Shown here piece by piece: positions 25,309-37,250 of a DNA stretch of 64,000 nucleotides (the first letter of the stretch is position 1; each line of letters starts with the position of its first letter). The notes below the pieces were generated by a model, which made no database searches, was not told the DNA's origin, and was given only the letters and a program-made list of their open reading frames with translations. Origin of the DNA: Adiantum capillus-veneris (Eukaryota; Streptophyta; Polypodiopsida; Polypodiales; Pteridaceae). Made by a program: the position numbers and the translations under genes. The stretch spans positions 78,232,669 through 78,296,668 of the forward strand of contig CM043958.1 in assembly GCA_014529385.2 (NCBI GenBank), written 5' to 3'.

Positions 25309-26114
25309 TGTTAAGTATGGAGCCTGATTTACCCTTGTAATTTTCTGTGATAAAAGCGCACATTTGTAAGGCCCCCATTATGAGGAGAAGCCATCGTGCG
25401 TGAAGGAAAATCACTCACCGGAAACCAAAATTTTCACGGCAAAAAAAATCAAGGGCAACTTTAGGGGCCTTGGGGGAGGAAGCCCCTGAGACTTTTGTTT
25501 TCCCTCGCCGGAATATCCCTTTTCGCCGGAATATTATGGCCGGACGGTGGCCGGAAAGTGGTCGGAAAACATCCGTTGGTTGGCCGGTGGCCGGTAGTCA
25601 ATGGCCGGTGGTTGGTGGTCGGAAGTCAATGGCCGGTGGCCGGTGGCGGAATTCAATGGCCAGTGGCCGAATTCAAAAGCGGACTTGTCTTCTCAAGGGC
25701 GGCCACACATGGGCGGATTGAAGGGTCCAATTTGGACTTATCTACACAAGGTCGGCTACACATGGCTGCCTCTCATGAGAGAGGACAGCCCTTTTGGCCT
25801 ATAAAAGGAGGCCATTTCTACACACATTTCATAGTGTGAAGTTGATGTAACAAGGTGAGTGTGAGGTGGTGAAAGTGAAGCAAGGCGGGAGCTCTATTAA
25901 GGGTATAATCCCTTTGTAAACTACTTCTTGTTTTGAAGTACTAAAGCCATTGAGTGGCTGCTTTCCCGTGGACGTAGCCCACATTGGGTGAACCACGTAT
26001 ATCGTGTGTACTCCATCTCTCTCTCTACTCTATAATCTCTTGTATGTGAAATCTATCTCTTTCCATTAAGTAATCTACTCAAATATCTATTTAGCTACGT
26101 CTTATTTCCTAACA
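25309..26114 (+). repeat. Copia 3' LTR
   Basis: Begins TGTTAAGTATGGAGCC directly after the purine tract AAGTGGGAGAT and ends TTATTTCCTAACA, 806 bp. It contains a GGCCGGTGG-type minisatellite (about 25540-25670), a TATA box at 25800-25807, and a CT-rich leader. Confidence 0.92.
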
Positions 26115-26480
26115 TCCACTTCAATGGCTCTTTGTCTAGCTCTTGTGATGTTTTCAAGAAATGTCCTTGTATATATTGACTCCATTGAGATGCAATTGTT
26201 ATCTAAAACAATGTGGCATATTACATCAATGGATTGTTCTTGCATGTAGCACAATTCAAAATATATATATGTACATGCACATGAATATCAAGCCAACACA
26301 CTCCTAGTTTTTTTAGGTGCTAGTGTGTCTTCTTTTGAGATCAATGGAAGGCTATGTCTTGTACATGGGATTCCATAAGATAGCACTCATATCTGTTGCA
26401 GTTTTCCTTTGGAGCCTAGATGGTACAAGTGTCCACCTACTAGCTAGAATTTTTTTTTCTTGCTTGATTGTTTGTTGCTT
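26115..26480. other. No gene recognised
   Basis: Flank between the copia 3' LTR and the gypsy RNase H remnant. Probably decayed retroelement sequence; no domain is readable. Confidence 0.4.
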
Positions 26481-27060
26481 ATGGGTTTGTTGAATCTTAT
26501 CAAACTCGCCACTGTAAGTCAAAAGAGTGACTATCTCTTGAGACCACTTAGGAACCATTTTGATGTTGAACAGATAAGCATTGGGTATATCATCATCCAC
26601 TCCTTACGGTGATTTGCCATTGGGTAACCTAGAGTGATGATCTACTCTAACGTGTGCTTTAACCTTCTTTACCAAAACCATAAAATGAAACTCAAGCAAT
26701 ATGATGAAGCAAGTGCAGTTTGTTCACTAGATATAAGGGGTCTTGGTGATCTGTGAAGAAAACAAATTTGTTAGTCAAAAGATAATGCCTAAATTTCTTT
26801 CTGGCATAAATCATTCCTAATCCTTCTCGTTCCGTGGTTGTGTAATTATTTTATGCACTACTCAACTGACAACTAGCATAGCAGACTGGGAAATTCATTG
26901 TTCCTTCTCCATGTCGAGCCAAGATACATCCTATTGAAAATAATGGGGCATCAATGTGAAAATGGAATACTCTAACCCAATACGGTGTCAGAGTGCATGT
27001 CTCTCCAGAGAGTGGACCAGGAAAGCACCGAGCTTCTGACTGTAGATGAAGAAGCAATCA
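26480..27060 (-). pseudogene. Ty3/gypsy RNase H remnant
   Basis: The minus strand reads DAPLFSIGCILARHGEG, then NNYTTTEREGLGMIYARKKF, HYLLTNKFVFFTDHQDPLYL, and finally GVDDDIPNAYLFNIKMVP. This matches the order of a gypsy RNase H domain and the linker that follows it, with several stops and a frameshift. The catalytic Asp positions appear to survive but the ORF is broken. Confidence 0.75.
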
Positions 27061-27660
27061 AGATGCAAACCGAGGAAAACCAGTGCGGTTGAGGCTGATT
27101 TAGTGTTAATAAGACGATAAAGAGATGCTTAGAGAGAATTGTAAGAGAATATTACAAATCAGATCAGAGTTAAAGGCTTAAATCCAACTTAGAATAGATG
27201 TAAACACTTGATCAAGGCTGGAAAAACAGAGGATGTTTCCATTAATCAGATATCTAGAACCTTTGATACAAAATGGTTGCATACTCCAATGTTGGTATGC
27301 CGGTTGCTTTGAAAACCCCCAATCAGATAATCTAAAACCCAATGGAAGCAATACACAACCTGTCACCTTGCTTGTCCTTGCTCGTACCCTTCTTCTTCTT
27401 CTTTGACTCCCCTTGTCTCCTCAGAAAAATCCCCCCTTTTCTCTTCGAAAAACTCTATATATACTACCACCTACAACCTATCCTTTTAGACACGTCCCCT
27501 CTCCTAAGTTTAGGCTCTCGTCCTTATTTAGCTTTTTTATAGCGTGTGTAATTCTTGCTTTTTCCTATTTTTTGGACCCTAGATGCTATATTAGCTTTCC
27601 TTAAGCTCCATGGATAAAAAATTAAGAGTCAATACTAGTTTTAGATTTTCATTGTAGTAT
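27061..27660. other. No gene recognised
   Basis: AT-rich sequence with CT-rich patches near 27385-27440. Short ORFs lack any recognisable feature. Confidence 0.4.
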
Positions 27661-27661
27661 T

Positions 27662-28434
27662 GGCATTGGTACAACTGGTAATACTGGCGCTCGAGACTTT
27701 GACGCTCGAGACACTCTAGCACTGGTGCTAGACAGTGGAGCTGGTAATACTGGCTCTTGAGACTCTGATGCTCAAGACAATAGAACTGGTAATACTGTCT
27801 CTTGAGACTCTAACACTCGAGACACTCTGACGCTGGCGCTGGACATTGTCTCTCAAAGCTGGCTCTGGAGATACTCTGACGCTGGACACTTGCTCACGAG
27901 ACTAGCTCTTGAGATACTCTCACACTTGACACTGGAACTGGTAATACTAGCTCTCAAGACTCTGACACTCAATACACTCTTGCACTGGCACTGGACACTG
28001 AGCTCTTGAGACTGGCTCTCGAGATACTCTGACACTGGACAGTGGCTCTCAAGATACTCTGATGTTGGGCACTGGTTCCCAAGATACTCTAATGCTGGAC
28101 ACTAGAACTGGTAATACTAGCTCTCGAGACTTTGATGCTCGAGACACTCTAACATTGGCACTAAACACTGGCTCTTGAGATACTCTCACGCTAGACACTG
28201 GCTCTCCAGATACTCTAACGGTGGACACAGTGGCTCTTGAGATACTCTGACACTGGACATTGGAACTAGTACGAGACTCTAATGCTCGAGACACTCTGGC
28301 AGCGGCACTAGACAGTGGCTCTCTCAAGATACTCTAATGTTGGACACTGGCTCTCAAGATACTCCGACGCTGGACACTGGAACTGGTAACACTGTCTCTC
28401 GAGACTCTAACGTTGGACACTGGAACTGGTAGTA
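27662..28434. repeat. Minisatellite of about 30-bp GAGACTCTGACGCTGG-type units
   Basis: Roughly 770 bp of degenerate tandem repeats built from words such as ACTGGCTCTCGAGA, TACTCTGACGCTGG and ACACTGGAACTGGTAATACT, often about 30 bp apart. There are higher-order alternations between the GAGAC-type and GAGATAC-type units. Because the unit is close to a multiple of three, the minus strand gives VRVSREPVSS-like peptide repeats, which I regard as incidental. Confidence 0.85.
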
Positions 28435-28639
28435 ATGGGGCTAGTATTACTATACATAATTTTGTCAAAACCTCAAATTTGTATGCAGATTTGCATCTTT
28501 TACCCCAAAACCTCAAAGCGCCATGACATCCACCCCCTCTAAGCCTGCACACCCTCCAGTATGTGCCAATCTTTAGAACTTCTCCATGGCAACTTCATCA
28601 TTAGAAGATGCACATTCAACATTAAAATCTCTATCTTTA

Positions 28640-31140
28640 GAGACATTGAAGTTTTCGTCTCCAAGTTGAAGCTCTGCATCCCTTTTCTTATATGTTCTGA
28701 TGAGTTTTTTTCCCAATTGCAACCTTTAACTCTAAACCGTCCATTTCACATAATCTATAAGTAGCATTAGGAAAATCATGCTTGACCACATAAGGGCCAA
28801 ACCGCCACTTAACCATTTTGCGCATAGCTGTGTATTGATTATCGAGACTGCTATCATAAACAAGAACCCAATCCCCTTCTCGAATAGCTCTCGATCTCAG
28901 CCTGTGTCATTTGTCAAAAGAATCCTTGTTCTTTAAACGAGCATCTCTTAGTTTTTCCCTTGCGTTCTCCACATCCTCATTCCTCCTTTCCAATTCCTGA
29001 ATCCGCAAAGCAAGTAGATTTTCTCTGCTCATATCTGTATCCTAGGGCAATATACTCCATGTAGATATTGCCTCCTCAAGAGGCATAACAGGTTTTTTCC
29101 ATACATCTACTACGACGGCACGAACCCTATAATAGTACTATGTATGGTATGATCAGACCATAAAGCATAGGGTAGCAACCTAGGCCAATCACTAGTATTT
29201 CTTTTGCATGATTTAGTCAATGCCTTGATGATTGGGGGATGTCCCCTCTCACTTTTACCATTGCCTTCTGGGTTATAGGCCGTAGTGAGAGATAGCTTAA
29301 TACCTAGATGAGTAGATAATTATCTTGCCTCATCATTATCAAGTTCTCCTCTATCCACAATAATTTTACCAACACATCCATATCTGCATATTACATCTTC
29401 AAGTAAAAACTTGCATACCGCACTTGTAGCTTTAGTTCTCAAAGCCCTCCCTTCAACCTGGTTTGCCAAATCTTCCCTAGCAAGCACAATATACCTGATT
29501 TGCCATAATCCCATAGGCATTGTAATCAAATTGACTACCCATTTGAAATGCATACACGCATGATATGTTGGATGTAACCCATCTTGGTGCTTTACATTTG
29601 AGTACATTTGACACACATTACAAGTTTCAAAAAAGTGTACCACATCTTTATACATTCCCTTCCACCAATATCGATCTTTGATTTTATCAAAAAGTGGCCC
29701 AAACTCCCTTGTGACTTTCCCACAATGACTCGTGGAACTCTTTAAGTATTTCTGTAAAAAATATCCATAAGCCTTCTTATGGATTTGTTCAAACTCTTGA
29801 CCGGTCTAGTCATCCTACTTCTTCAATGTACTCAAATGTTTACCAATCAGTAGCCATTCACCATCATGATTTTCCTCCGCAAAGGACTGTAATGCATAAA
29901 CCATACTTTTACAGTCTCCATGCATTTGTGTAGAGGAAAAAAAACCTCAAGCCCACATCTTCATTTTCATAAATCATAGTCTCCTCATCCTCAAATCTGT
30001 CCCTGGACAACAACATGTCAGCTACCGGATTATCCTTGCTTGCAATGTGATGAAAATCAGGATTTAATGACTTAATATATGCAATCCAATGTAGCATAGC
30101 TATGCCTGGTGTAGGACAACTTGTGATCATCCCAAGTAATGGCAAAGCAATCTATCTCCACTATTACAGAAGCACCAATAAAGTACTACTTATCACACCT
30201 TAGGATAGTTGATATGCCCCAAAGTTCCTTTTTTACTTGCGGATATGCTCTCTGCCAAGCACTTAATACATTGGCACCAAATCTAATAGCATACCTTTTT
30301 CCTTCCTCATCATCTTGCCCAATAGCCCACCTAGTACCTGTGGGGCTCATGTTAACCATCACAATAATTGGCTTTCCACTTTTATAGTTTGATTTCCTTA
30401 ATGTAGGAGCCTCTTGTAACATCTTCTTCAATTTATGAATAGCCTTCAAGTTTTCTTCTTTCCAAACAAATTTTCGTCCCTAGTTGAGCAATTGGTATAA
30501 CACCTTTGCAACATGTGAAAAATGTGGTAACTAAATTAGGTAAAAAGCACACGCACCTAAAAATCTTCGCACTTCTATAATTAAATTGCATGTCTCTTTC
30601 ATGCTTTGAAGAGCATCCACTTTGACAGGGCTAGGTCTTCTACCAGATGGTCCACATAAGTGCCCCACAACCAAGACTTCTTTTACCCCAAACATAGACT
30701 TTTGGCCTGAGAGTGGTGGACCTCTTTAAGCCTTAATAATATCCTGTCACAATCAAAAATATGGTTAGCCACAAATTTTCTGCACCCCCTATTATCTTTA
30801 ACTTCATCTTTTTAACCCTCTTCACTTCCTTTTATCGGCACATTGTCAATAAAAGGCATGGTCTTTCATCAACTTTGGTAATGGATTATCTCTTAAGGTA
30901 TCCCTGTTCCTGGCATGATCCACACAAACAATTAGAAATTGAACTACTTTCTTACCATCACGACTTCTGATTCTAGCATACACGGATCCATCATCCAAAG
31001 CCTTGGTTTCCATTCTCACCGTTGTAATGTATGGTTGCCCTAAGATGACTGGATATGTAGAGTAATACTGTACGGAAAACTTTTGTTCATCACTTACATC
31101 CCCTATGGTTATTTTAACATTAGGACATGCACCATACAAA
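28640..31140 (-). pseudogene. Ty3/gypsy pol remnant (PR, RT end, RNase H, integrase)
   Basis: Domains can be read in order on the minus strand. Protease: ITIGDVSDEQKFSVQ and YPVILGQPYI (30846-31139). RT thumb: FGVKEVLVVGHLCGPSGR and EVRRFLGACAFY (about 30500-30720). RNase H: KPIIVMVNMSPTGTRWAIG (30186-30449) and HHIASKDNPVADMLLSRD (about 30000). Integrase: ETCNVCQM and GLWQIRYIVLAREDLANQ with DRGELD (29320-29655). Integrase C-terminus: EGDWVLVYDSSLDNQ and KWRFGPYVV (about 28770-28880). The RT fingers and palm, including the catalytic DD, are missing between protease and thumb. Stops and frameshifts are frequent. It is a different gypsy lineage from the chromovirus at 9560. Confidence 0.85.
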
Positions 31141-31998
31141 TCCCTTGATTAAGCATTGGCATCTCGGATACGCCACCCATGTTCCACATCAACATGCCAC
31201 TTTTCTTTCAAGAACAAGCTCTTTTGAATCGTCTACCTTTACCAAAGTTTCAGTAGTAGCCTTGTCCCAACGATTTCATGCAAAATTGGTTTCCTTACCT
31301 AAATGGGGCTTCCCAATGACACCATGTATCACTCAAAATGGCCTCTTTTTTACCTTTGTCTAAAGTTTTAAGTTCACCTTAGCCAATTACTACAAAACTT
31401 ACTCTAACTCTCAGCTTATGGCTCAAACAATAGCCAAAATTTCCAGATATGTTCCCTTAGAGTATATGCAAGTGTACAAACAAGATTTCCTCATTTCACA
31501 CACCCCATTCTAAAGCTATGAAAACTTCTAGCATGTTCAGTCACCTTACCATCAAAATTCACAATATGGCATCCAAAAGAAACTATGGCTACTCTAAGCA
31601 ACACTAGAATGTAATGTTAATCTAACTACTACTCCTACGTCTAACCTAAACAATAAAGTAACAAAATATAAACAAAACGGAATAAAAAGAAGTGATAGCG
31701 GGGTGGATGATAGAGGAGTTTTTTAATCTTGTCCCTACTCACCACAACTACCTACTAAACACAATTTACAATAAGACTCCAAGTGCAGATTCAATGCACA
31801 ATGCACTTAAACCAACAAGTAAGGTCATCCTAGCCTACAAGGCAGCCAAAAAAGAACGCATGGCTCTTCATTCTACCTGAGAAATTAGCAAGCCTCACTG
31901 ACTCTCCTGCGTAAAGATAAATGTAATGAGTTTTAACACTTGGGCACTGGGAAAAGAAGAACCTCATCATGACCTCCTCCGCTAGTGTAAGTCCTACG
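31141..31998 (-). other. Probable gag/leader region of the 28.6-31.1 kb gypsy element, undecodable
   Basis: Lies between the protease remnant and the primer binding site of the same element, where gag should be. No Gag motif or zinc knuckle was readable on either strand. Confidence 0.4.
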
Positions 31999-32016
31999 TC
32001 CCCGGCAACGACGCCA
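31999..32016 (-). promoter_or_regulatory. Gypsy primer binding site, Asp-tRNA type
   Basis: The plus-strand word TCCCCGGCAACGACGCCA matches the 3' end of plant Asp tRNA (from memory) at 17 of 18 positions including the CCA. The minus strand is therefore a tRNA-Asp primer binding site, correctly placed upstream of the minus-strand gypsy remnant. The LTR should begin just to the right, near 32020, on the plus axis. Confidence 0.75.
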
Positions 32017-33950
32017 ATATTGGTGGACCATCGTGATTGGATGGAGTAGCCTAGCGAGAACTCAAACCAACATAAATATGTCAATCTAAGGATGTATTCG
32101 ACCTGACTAATGCATGGAAGCATTGAATGCAATGCCCCAATGGCAATGCACTGAGGAGAAAGGTGCTACTCTCAACTAAAAGGGAAAATTCCTTAGTCTC
32201 CAATGCGGTCTAGTTAACACTCAAATGGTCGTAGATGTGTCAAATGAACTTCAATTGACATGAAAATTGAGATTAGGGGTCTTGAAGCTATATAGAATAG
32301 GTTTCTAACGATAAAACTTGCAAAAGTCAAAGTTGGGTAGGTAAGCAACTGCAATTGTTCCCACCTCCACCTTCAACAAAAATGATGAATGAGGGGTTGT
32401 TTGGCTCCTCCTAAGGCCTACTTAACATTTTTCATGCTTAGTTTCACTTAAAGACACCATCAACAACTCAAAACAATCAATGAAACACACTAGGAAACCT
32501 AGAGCTAAAACCCCTCATTGTGTCGCATGTGTGCACACTCAAACATAGCACATTCAGTATGTACACAATGCCAAGAGTATGAGGAAGCAACACATGAACT
32601 TTCATTAGCAATGTTGTTTACCCGTACAAAGAGTTGTGAGCACACAAGTGTAGAAATACTCTTCACTACGTGATCTCCAAAGTAAAATCGATCTTTTAAT
32701 AATTGCAAATTTTGGCTTATATTCCTAAGGTTAAAATTGGGCATTTGGCTAGAAAGGGATAACTACTTCAAAAATGTGATGGACTAGGGTATCTAGCCTC
32801 TTCATTAAGTACAAAATTGTTTGAAAATAATTAGACTATTCCAGGTTCAAGATTTACAATTCCGGCTTAGATGGAAAATAAATGATTAAGAGGGAGAAGT
32901 TCTGCAGGCCCATCCAAACTGGCATGATTGAGTCCTTTGCTTCAACAACAAGCTTTTTAATGTCCCCTCAAGCTTGATGTTATTCTCTATAGCACTTGCC
33001 CCATTTACTTGCTAGTTTCCTCTTTGCACAAGAGATCTCCTTGCAGATCCACGAAGAACCTTCAAGATTCCATCTCTTGCTACTTGGGAGGGTTGCACAC
33101 GCGGTGGGTGTGGGGAACTGAGCACCGCCACTTCCGGATCGATCATTGTCGGATCTTCACCAAAAACACTTGGATCCAACATTGCCAAGTTGGATCTACC
33201 ACCACCAAGATCATGCCTCCATAGCTGAGCTCCATTCTTTTGCATCTTGTTGGGAACTCGTCGCATGCGTCAATCACTATCGTAGCTCTCATACGAGTTG
33301 AAGAGTGCCATGGTGCAAAATATGTGCGGTGCGGTGCGATGTGCGTGTGGGAAGGGGAGAAGGAGAGAGTAGACCATTGTGTGGTTGGAGTAAGGCTCAA
33401 AATGAGCTACTCCTTATTGTTGCATATGTGTACACACAATAAGGTGAGCAGTGGATGGGCGTCCGTAGCTTGGGAAGTTGGGCAAGGTACAGACGCCTTT
33501 ACCCCAACATCAAGCTAATACAATAGTAGTCGGAATACATTTTGTGATAGACCAGACCTTTGAAAATATTTATGTAGCTAGGAATTTACTTGCCAAACAT
33601 GAAACAAGATGTTCATGCCTATGTAGACAATTGTGCAAAAAGAGAGTAACCATTCTACATGCTGCCATATTCTAGATATATGTTGCACCTAAGTGGAGAA
33701 AAATTCTGGTGGAGTACTTAGCAAACCATAAATTTCCTGAAGGTATGGGTACACATAAACAAGGAAAAGGCCAATAGCTAAGACTACATTCTAAAGAAGA
33801 CAGACATATTCCTATCGTAGAATAGAGACACACGGGTCTAGCGGGGGGGTCATTTCTCTCATGAAACCACAACTAGAGAAAATTTACATCTAGTATATGA
33901 TGGCAATTTTACTTTTTTTTGCCGATGCTAAAGAATTTGTCAAAAGATGT
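32017..33950. other. Possible decayed LTR and unassigned sequence
   Basis: By position the first part should be the 5' LTR of the minus-strand gypsy element. I could not find a matching second LTR near 28.5 kb, so the extent is undefined. No host gene is apparent. Confidence 0.35.
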
Positions 33951-35130
33951 AACTCTTGCCAAAGAGCTAAACATTCCAATTATTATGGATAGCATGTCAT
34001 TACGACCAATGATGGGAGCAAGAGCATTTGCTAAGTGGGATATTGACCTTATTGGTCCTATACAGCCACCTACTTATAAGACTTAGGTACAATATATCAG
34101 TGTAGCCATAAATTATCTAACCACGTGGGTTAAAGTGAGAGCCACTAGGTATAACAATTCATGATCTACAATTGCATTCTTTTATAAATATACATTCATG
34201 AGATAAAATCTTCCTATTGAGCTTGTGAGTGACCAAGAAACGCATTTCCTCAATGAGGTCATAGAAAATTTGTTGAACGAGTTTATGGTTATCCATAACA
34301 AATCCGCATCGTATCATCCTCAAGGAAATGGAAAAATAGAGCACACAAACAAAATTGTTAGCTATGTGCTTACAGAGGTTGTGAGCTTCGAATGTACTCA
34401 GTGAGAGATGAATCTATATTTATCTCTTTGGACTTACAAGGTTTCTTAAAAAAAGGCTCTGAATGCCACTCCTTCAATTTTGTCTATGGACTTGATGCAA
34501 TCTTACCAATGGAATTTGTACCTCCAACAATTTGAGTTGCACATGACCTAGAGTGGATGGGTCATGAATTGTCTGAATAACTAGAGAGCCTTGAACAATT
34601 AGGTCTCGGCGGGTTCACTATGTGTAAAACTACCATATCACGTGTGTTCAAGACATGTTTGTGAAATCCCTTATCTGTGAATTTTGTTAGGAATATAATG
34701 TACCCTTTTCTTTTAAAATCTATAAGTTTTTTAAAAATTTGAAAAAATAATGCCCTTATGTATATATATTTATGTAAGTTTCAAGAACTTTAAAACCCTT
34801 CTGTTGAACTCACATGATAGGTTACATTTTTTTAGGTGACCTCCCCGGGAATTAGATGAGCAAAGGCTAGCAACCATTATGCACATCTATGTGAAAAATA
34901 GAAAATAGAAATAGTAATTTGACTCTCACTTTTTGACTAAAATTTTCAAACAAGGAGATTTGGTATTGGTCTATTCCTTGAAACAACACATCCAAAAATT
35001 CAAGAAAAAAGGGCACGGTTTGTTTGTGATAGAGAGTTTCTCACCAACTGGGGCAATTAAGTTGAAAACCTTAGACAAAGAAATCATGGAAAATTGGATA
35101 AATGGATGTCATTTGTGCAAATATAATTAG
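33950..35130 (+). pseudogene. Ty3/gypsy integrase remnant, interrupted by an 8-bp-TSD element
   Basis: Plus-strand reading gives FVKRCNSCQRAKHSNYYG (zinc finger), AKWDIDLIGPIQPPTYKT (first catalytic Asp), LPIELVSDQETHFLNE (second Asp), SASYHPQGNGKIEHTN (Glu), and later KQGDLVLVYSLKQHIQKFKKKG and LKTLDKEIMENWINGCHLCKY at 34933-35130. The last stretch is the usual gypsy integrase end. A 245-bp insertion (34605-34849) splits an EQL/LDEQRL motif. Several stops occur. Not functional. Confidence 0.82.
34605..34849. mobile_element. Small inverted-repeat element, copy C (8-bp TSD)
   Basis: Begins CTCGGCGGGTTCAC and ends CCTCCCCGGG. It is flanked by AATTAGGT (34597-34604) and AATTAGAT (34850-34857), an 8-bp duplication with one mismatch. 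Removing the element restores the gypsy integrase reading EQLDEQRL. Ends, length and internal order (GTGTGTTC near the left, AACTCACATGAT near the right) match copies A (59376-59630) and B (60856-61099). It is non-coding. An 8-bp duplication is the signature of hAT-type transposases, so it may be a hAT MITE (inference). Confidence 0.85.
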
Positions 35131-35289
35131 CCACTAACCAATGATCTTTTAGGAAAAATTCATGCAACTAAAGAACACATATGCCAGTGAACATCATGTA
35201 GATTCAAGCCCTCCATTTCACTCAAGCATTAACAAAGGATGAAATCAAAATAGATGATGGATGGATTTATGGTCCTAACATGAGAATTA

Positions 35290-35590
35290 TAGTGACATTG
35301 AAAGATGAGTCAAAGTCAACGCATTAGTAGATACAAGTGCTAGATTCAATGCAGTGTGCTACTACATTTACAAGATGGCAACTACCCAACCCTTGGAGTA
35401 TTGCAGAGCTAATGTGAAGGTGTATCACAAGGAATTTAATCCAAATTTGGGAATGATCAACCTTAATATTTTTTGTGCACAATTTTTTCTATTGTGCACA
35501 TTTATCTATATCCTAGATGAGCACATGAGTGAATACATGGTCTTAGGAGTTCCATGGATGAGAACGTACAAAGCTATTCAAGATTGAGAC
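35290..35590 (+). pseudogene. Retroviral-type aspartic protease remnant
   Basis: Reads VNALVDTSARFNAV (a protease LVDTGA-type motif with Ser for Gly), then a diverged middle, then YMVLGVPWMRTYKAI. This is how gypsy protease domains end (ILG.PW). It lies only 160 bp downstream of an integrase C-terminus, whereas protease precedes integrase in a normal element. It therefore belongs to another insertion or a rearranged copy. Confidence 0.6.
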
Positions 35591-35599
35591 ACCAAGGTC

Positions 35600-36424
35600 T
35601 TAGAACTTAGACAGAAGTACCATTTTTCTATAGCAAAAGGCCGACCTACAAGCTTGAAAGTCAAAAGATTTGTGTCACAACACCACATCTATCTCAACCA
35701 CTCAGCACAAAATCTATGCTCGTCAAAGAGACATGCAAGGAACCATGCAAAATTGGGTAAAAAAGGCCCAAATTTAGTCAAATGCTAAGAAAATTTGGGT
35801 ACCCAAGAGCCAACCCCAAAACAAACAATAGAGTTTCTGTAAACCTCCAGAACAAAGTATGAAACCATAGAGCAAGAAGAAAGTGAAACCGCCTAGATGA
35901 CGTATATGTGTGTGCCAAAGCTTCAATAACCATCACCTTTTCCATCAAAGAAATAACCAATCTCTCAAAAGATTGATCAGCTAGACAAAGATGTTTTTTG
36001 GCAAAATGACTATCAAGAAACACGTTCAATTGCTTCAAGATATTTTATTTAAGAGACAAACACAACAAGAATCCTCAACATCAGAAACCCTTGAGCAACC
36101 CACTCAATGCGCTGCATATTGTTTTGCAATGCATTGCCACCATCCAATCAAGGCTATGCATAGATACAACTTTTTAGTCCATGCACAACATGACCCGAGC
36201 TTCACACTATCATCTTGGATGACTCCAACTAGGAGGGGGAGAGGCATTTTTAAATGTAGATCCAAACATATGAAACTATTATAAAAAGGATAGTGTTTGA
36301 AGTGTTTATATGTTAATGGTGAATTTTTCTACAAATTCCATTGAAAATGCCCTTCTAAGTACTGAGAATGGGAAACATGTAATATGATAACCCCTAGGTG
36401 TACGTACATAGTTTTTATATCATC
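35600..36424. other. No gene recognised
   Basis: Short ORFs on both strands without recognisable domains. Probably a continuation of decayed retroelement sequence. Confidence 0.4.
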
Positions 36425-36441
36425 AAAAAAGTCAATTTTTT

Positions 36442-36817
36442 GTCCCTAAGGGATTGGTCTAACAGTAAGGCTTTGGCCTCTCAACCTACGGGTTGTGGGT
36501 TCAAATCCCCTGTTGGGTCACACTCTAAAGGGACACCTTGTGCTCACTTGTTGTTATCGTTGCTAGGGCTCTTGCCCTTGAACACGTGAGTGCATCCTCC
36601 TCCTAGGGTGGGTCACTCAAGGAGGAGGTTCCTACCTAGTTCCTACGATATCTCTCCATCGTTCCCATCACATGGTGCATAAATTAGGTGGCCATGGTGA
36701 TGCCTACACGTGGCTCTTACCCAATGGTACGCGGCCCTTTCCCAACCATGTAACATGGCTAATATTTGGAAGGGATAAGGACATCCCCTTATGGGCCCTC
36801 TAGTGTGTAAAAAAAAA
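36442..36817 (+). mobile_element. tRNA-derived SINE
   Basis: An RNA polymerase III-type head carries an A box-like TGGTCTAACAGTAAGG (36455-36470) and a B box GGTTCAAATCC (36498-36508), 28 bp apart. An unrelated body of about 300 bp follows and ends in an A-rich tail at 36809-36817. Imperfect target duplications flank it: AAAAAAGTCAATTTTTT on the left and AAAAAAAGTGTTAATTTTTT on the right. The tRNA-like part cannot be folded into an intact tRNA, so this is a SINE and not a tRNA gene. Confidence 0.8.
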
Positions 36818-36839
36818 GTGTTAATTTTTTCTAATTTTC

Positions 36840-37250
36840 ACTCTTTTTATAAGTTTTCTATCCAAAAAAATAACCAAAAGAAGTAATCCACAAAAATATA
36901 TCCAAGTATGATATTTATGTGTTTTTTGATATTTTTTGGTTTGGATTTCTATTTTTCAGATCGGATTTGTAATTTCCTTTTGAATTTTCTAAAAAAGGTT
37001 AAAAATAGGAAATAAATAGCAAACATCATAAGACTAATGAACGAAAGCTGATACAATGGGGATTTACAAGCTATGATGAACCAACATATCAAATCTGGTC
37101 CAATTCTAACGACGATGACAGGAAGTCTAAATTGGGCCCATAGTGCCCGATCCTACAAAATATTTTGAAACGAGGCAATTGAAGTTTAAACAGAGAAATT
37201 TTTGAAGCGACAATATAATTCATGATTTATTGGGACTAATTGGGAAATAT
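36840..37250. other. AT-rich sequence, no gene recognised
   Basis: No domain or repeat stands out. Confidence 0.4.

Larger units (their letters stand above)
20570..26114 (+). mobile_element. Ty1/copia retrotransposon, defective
   Basis: Order: LTR, iMet-type PBS, gag, protease, integrase, RT, RNase H, polypurine tract, LTR, with copia domain order (integrase before RT). The 5' LTR lacks about 65 bp present at the start of the 3' LTR, and no target-site duplication matches the two outer flanks. The left boundary is therefore rearranged. The LTRs differ visibly throughout, so it is older than the chromovirus insertion. The lineage looks Tork-like from the RT and RNase H motifs (inference). Confidence 0.92.

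Noticed and set aside
27853-28552. Minus-strand ORFs giving VRVSREP repeats as a gene
   Set aside because: They break and shift frame repeatedly and arise from the minisatellite.
36451-36520. Possible functional tRNA gene
   Set aside because: A and B boxes are present, but acceptor and anticodon stems do not pair, and a 300-bp body with A-rich tail and flanking duplications marks a SINE.
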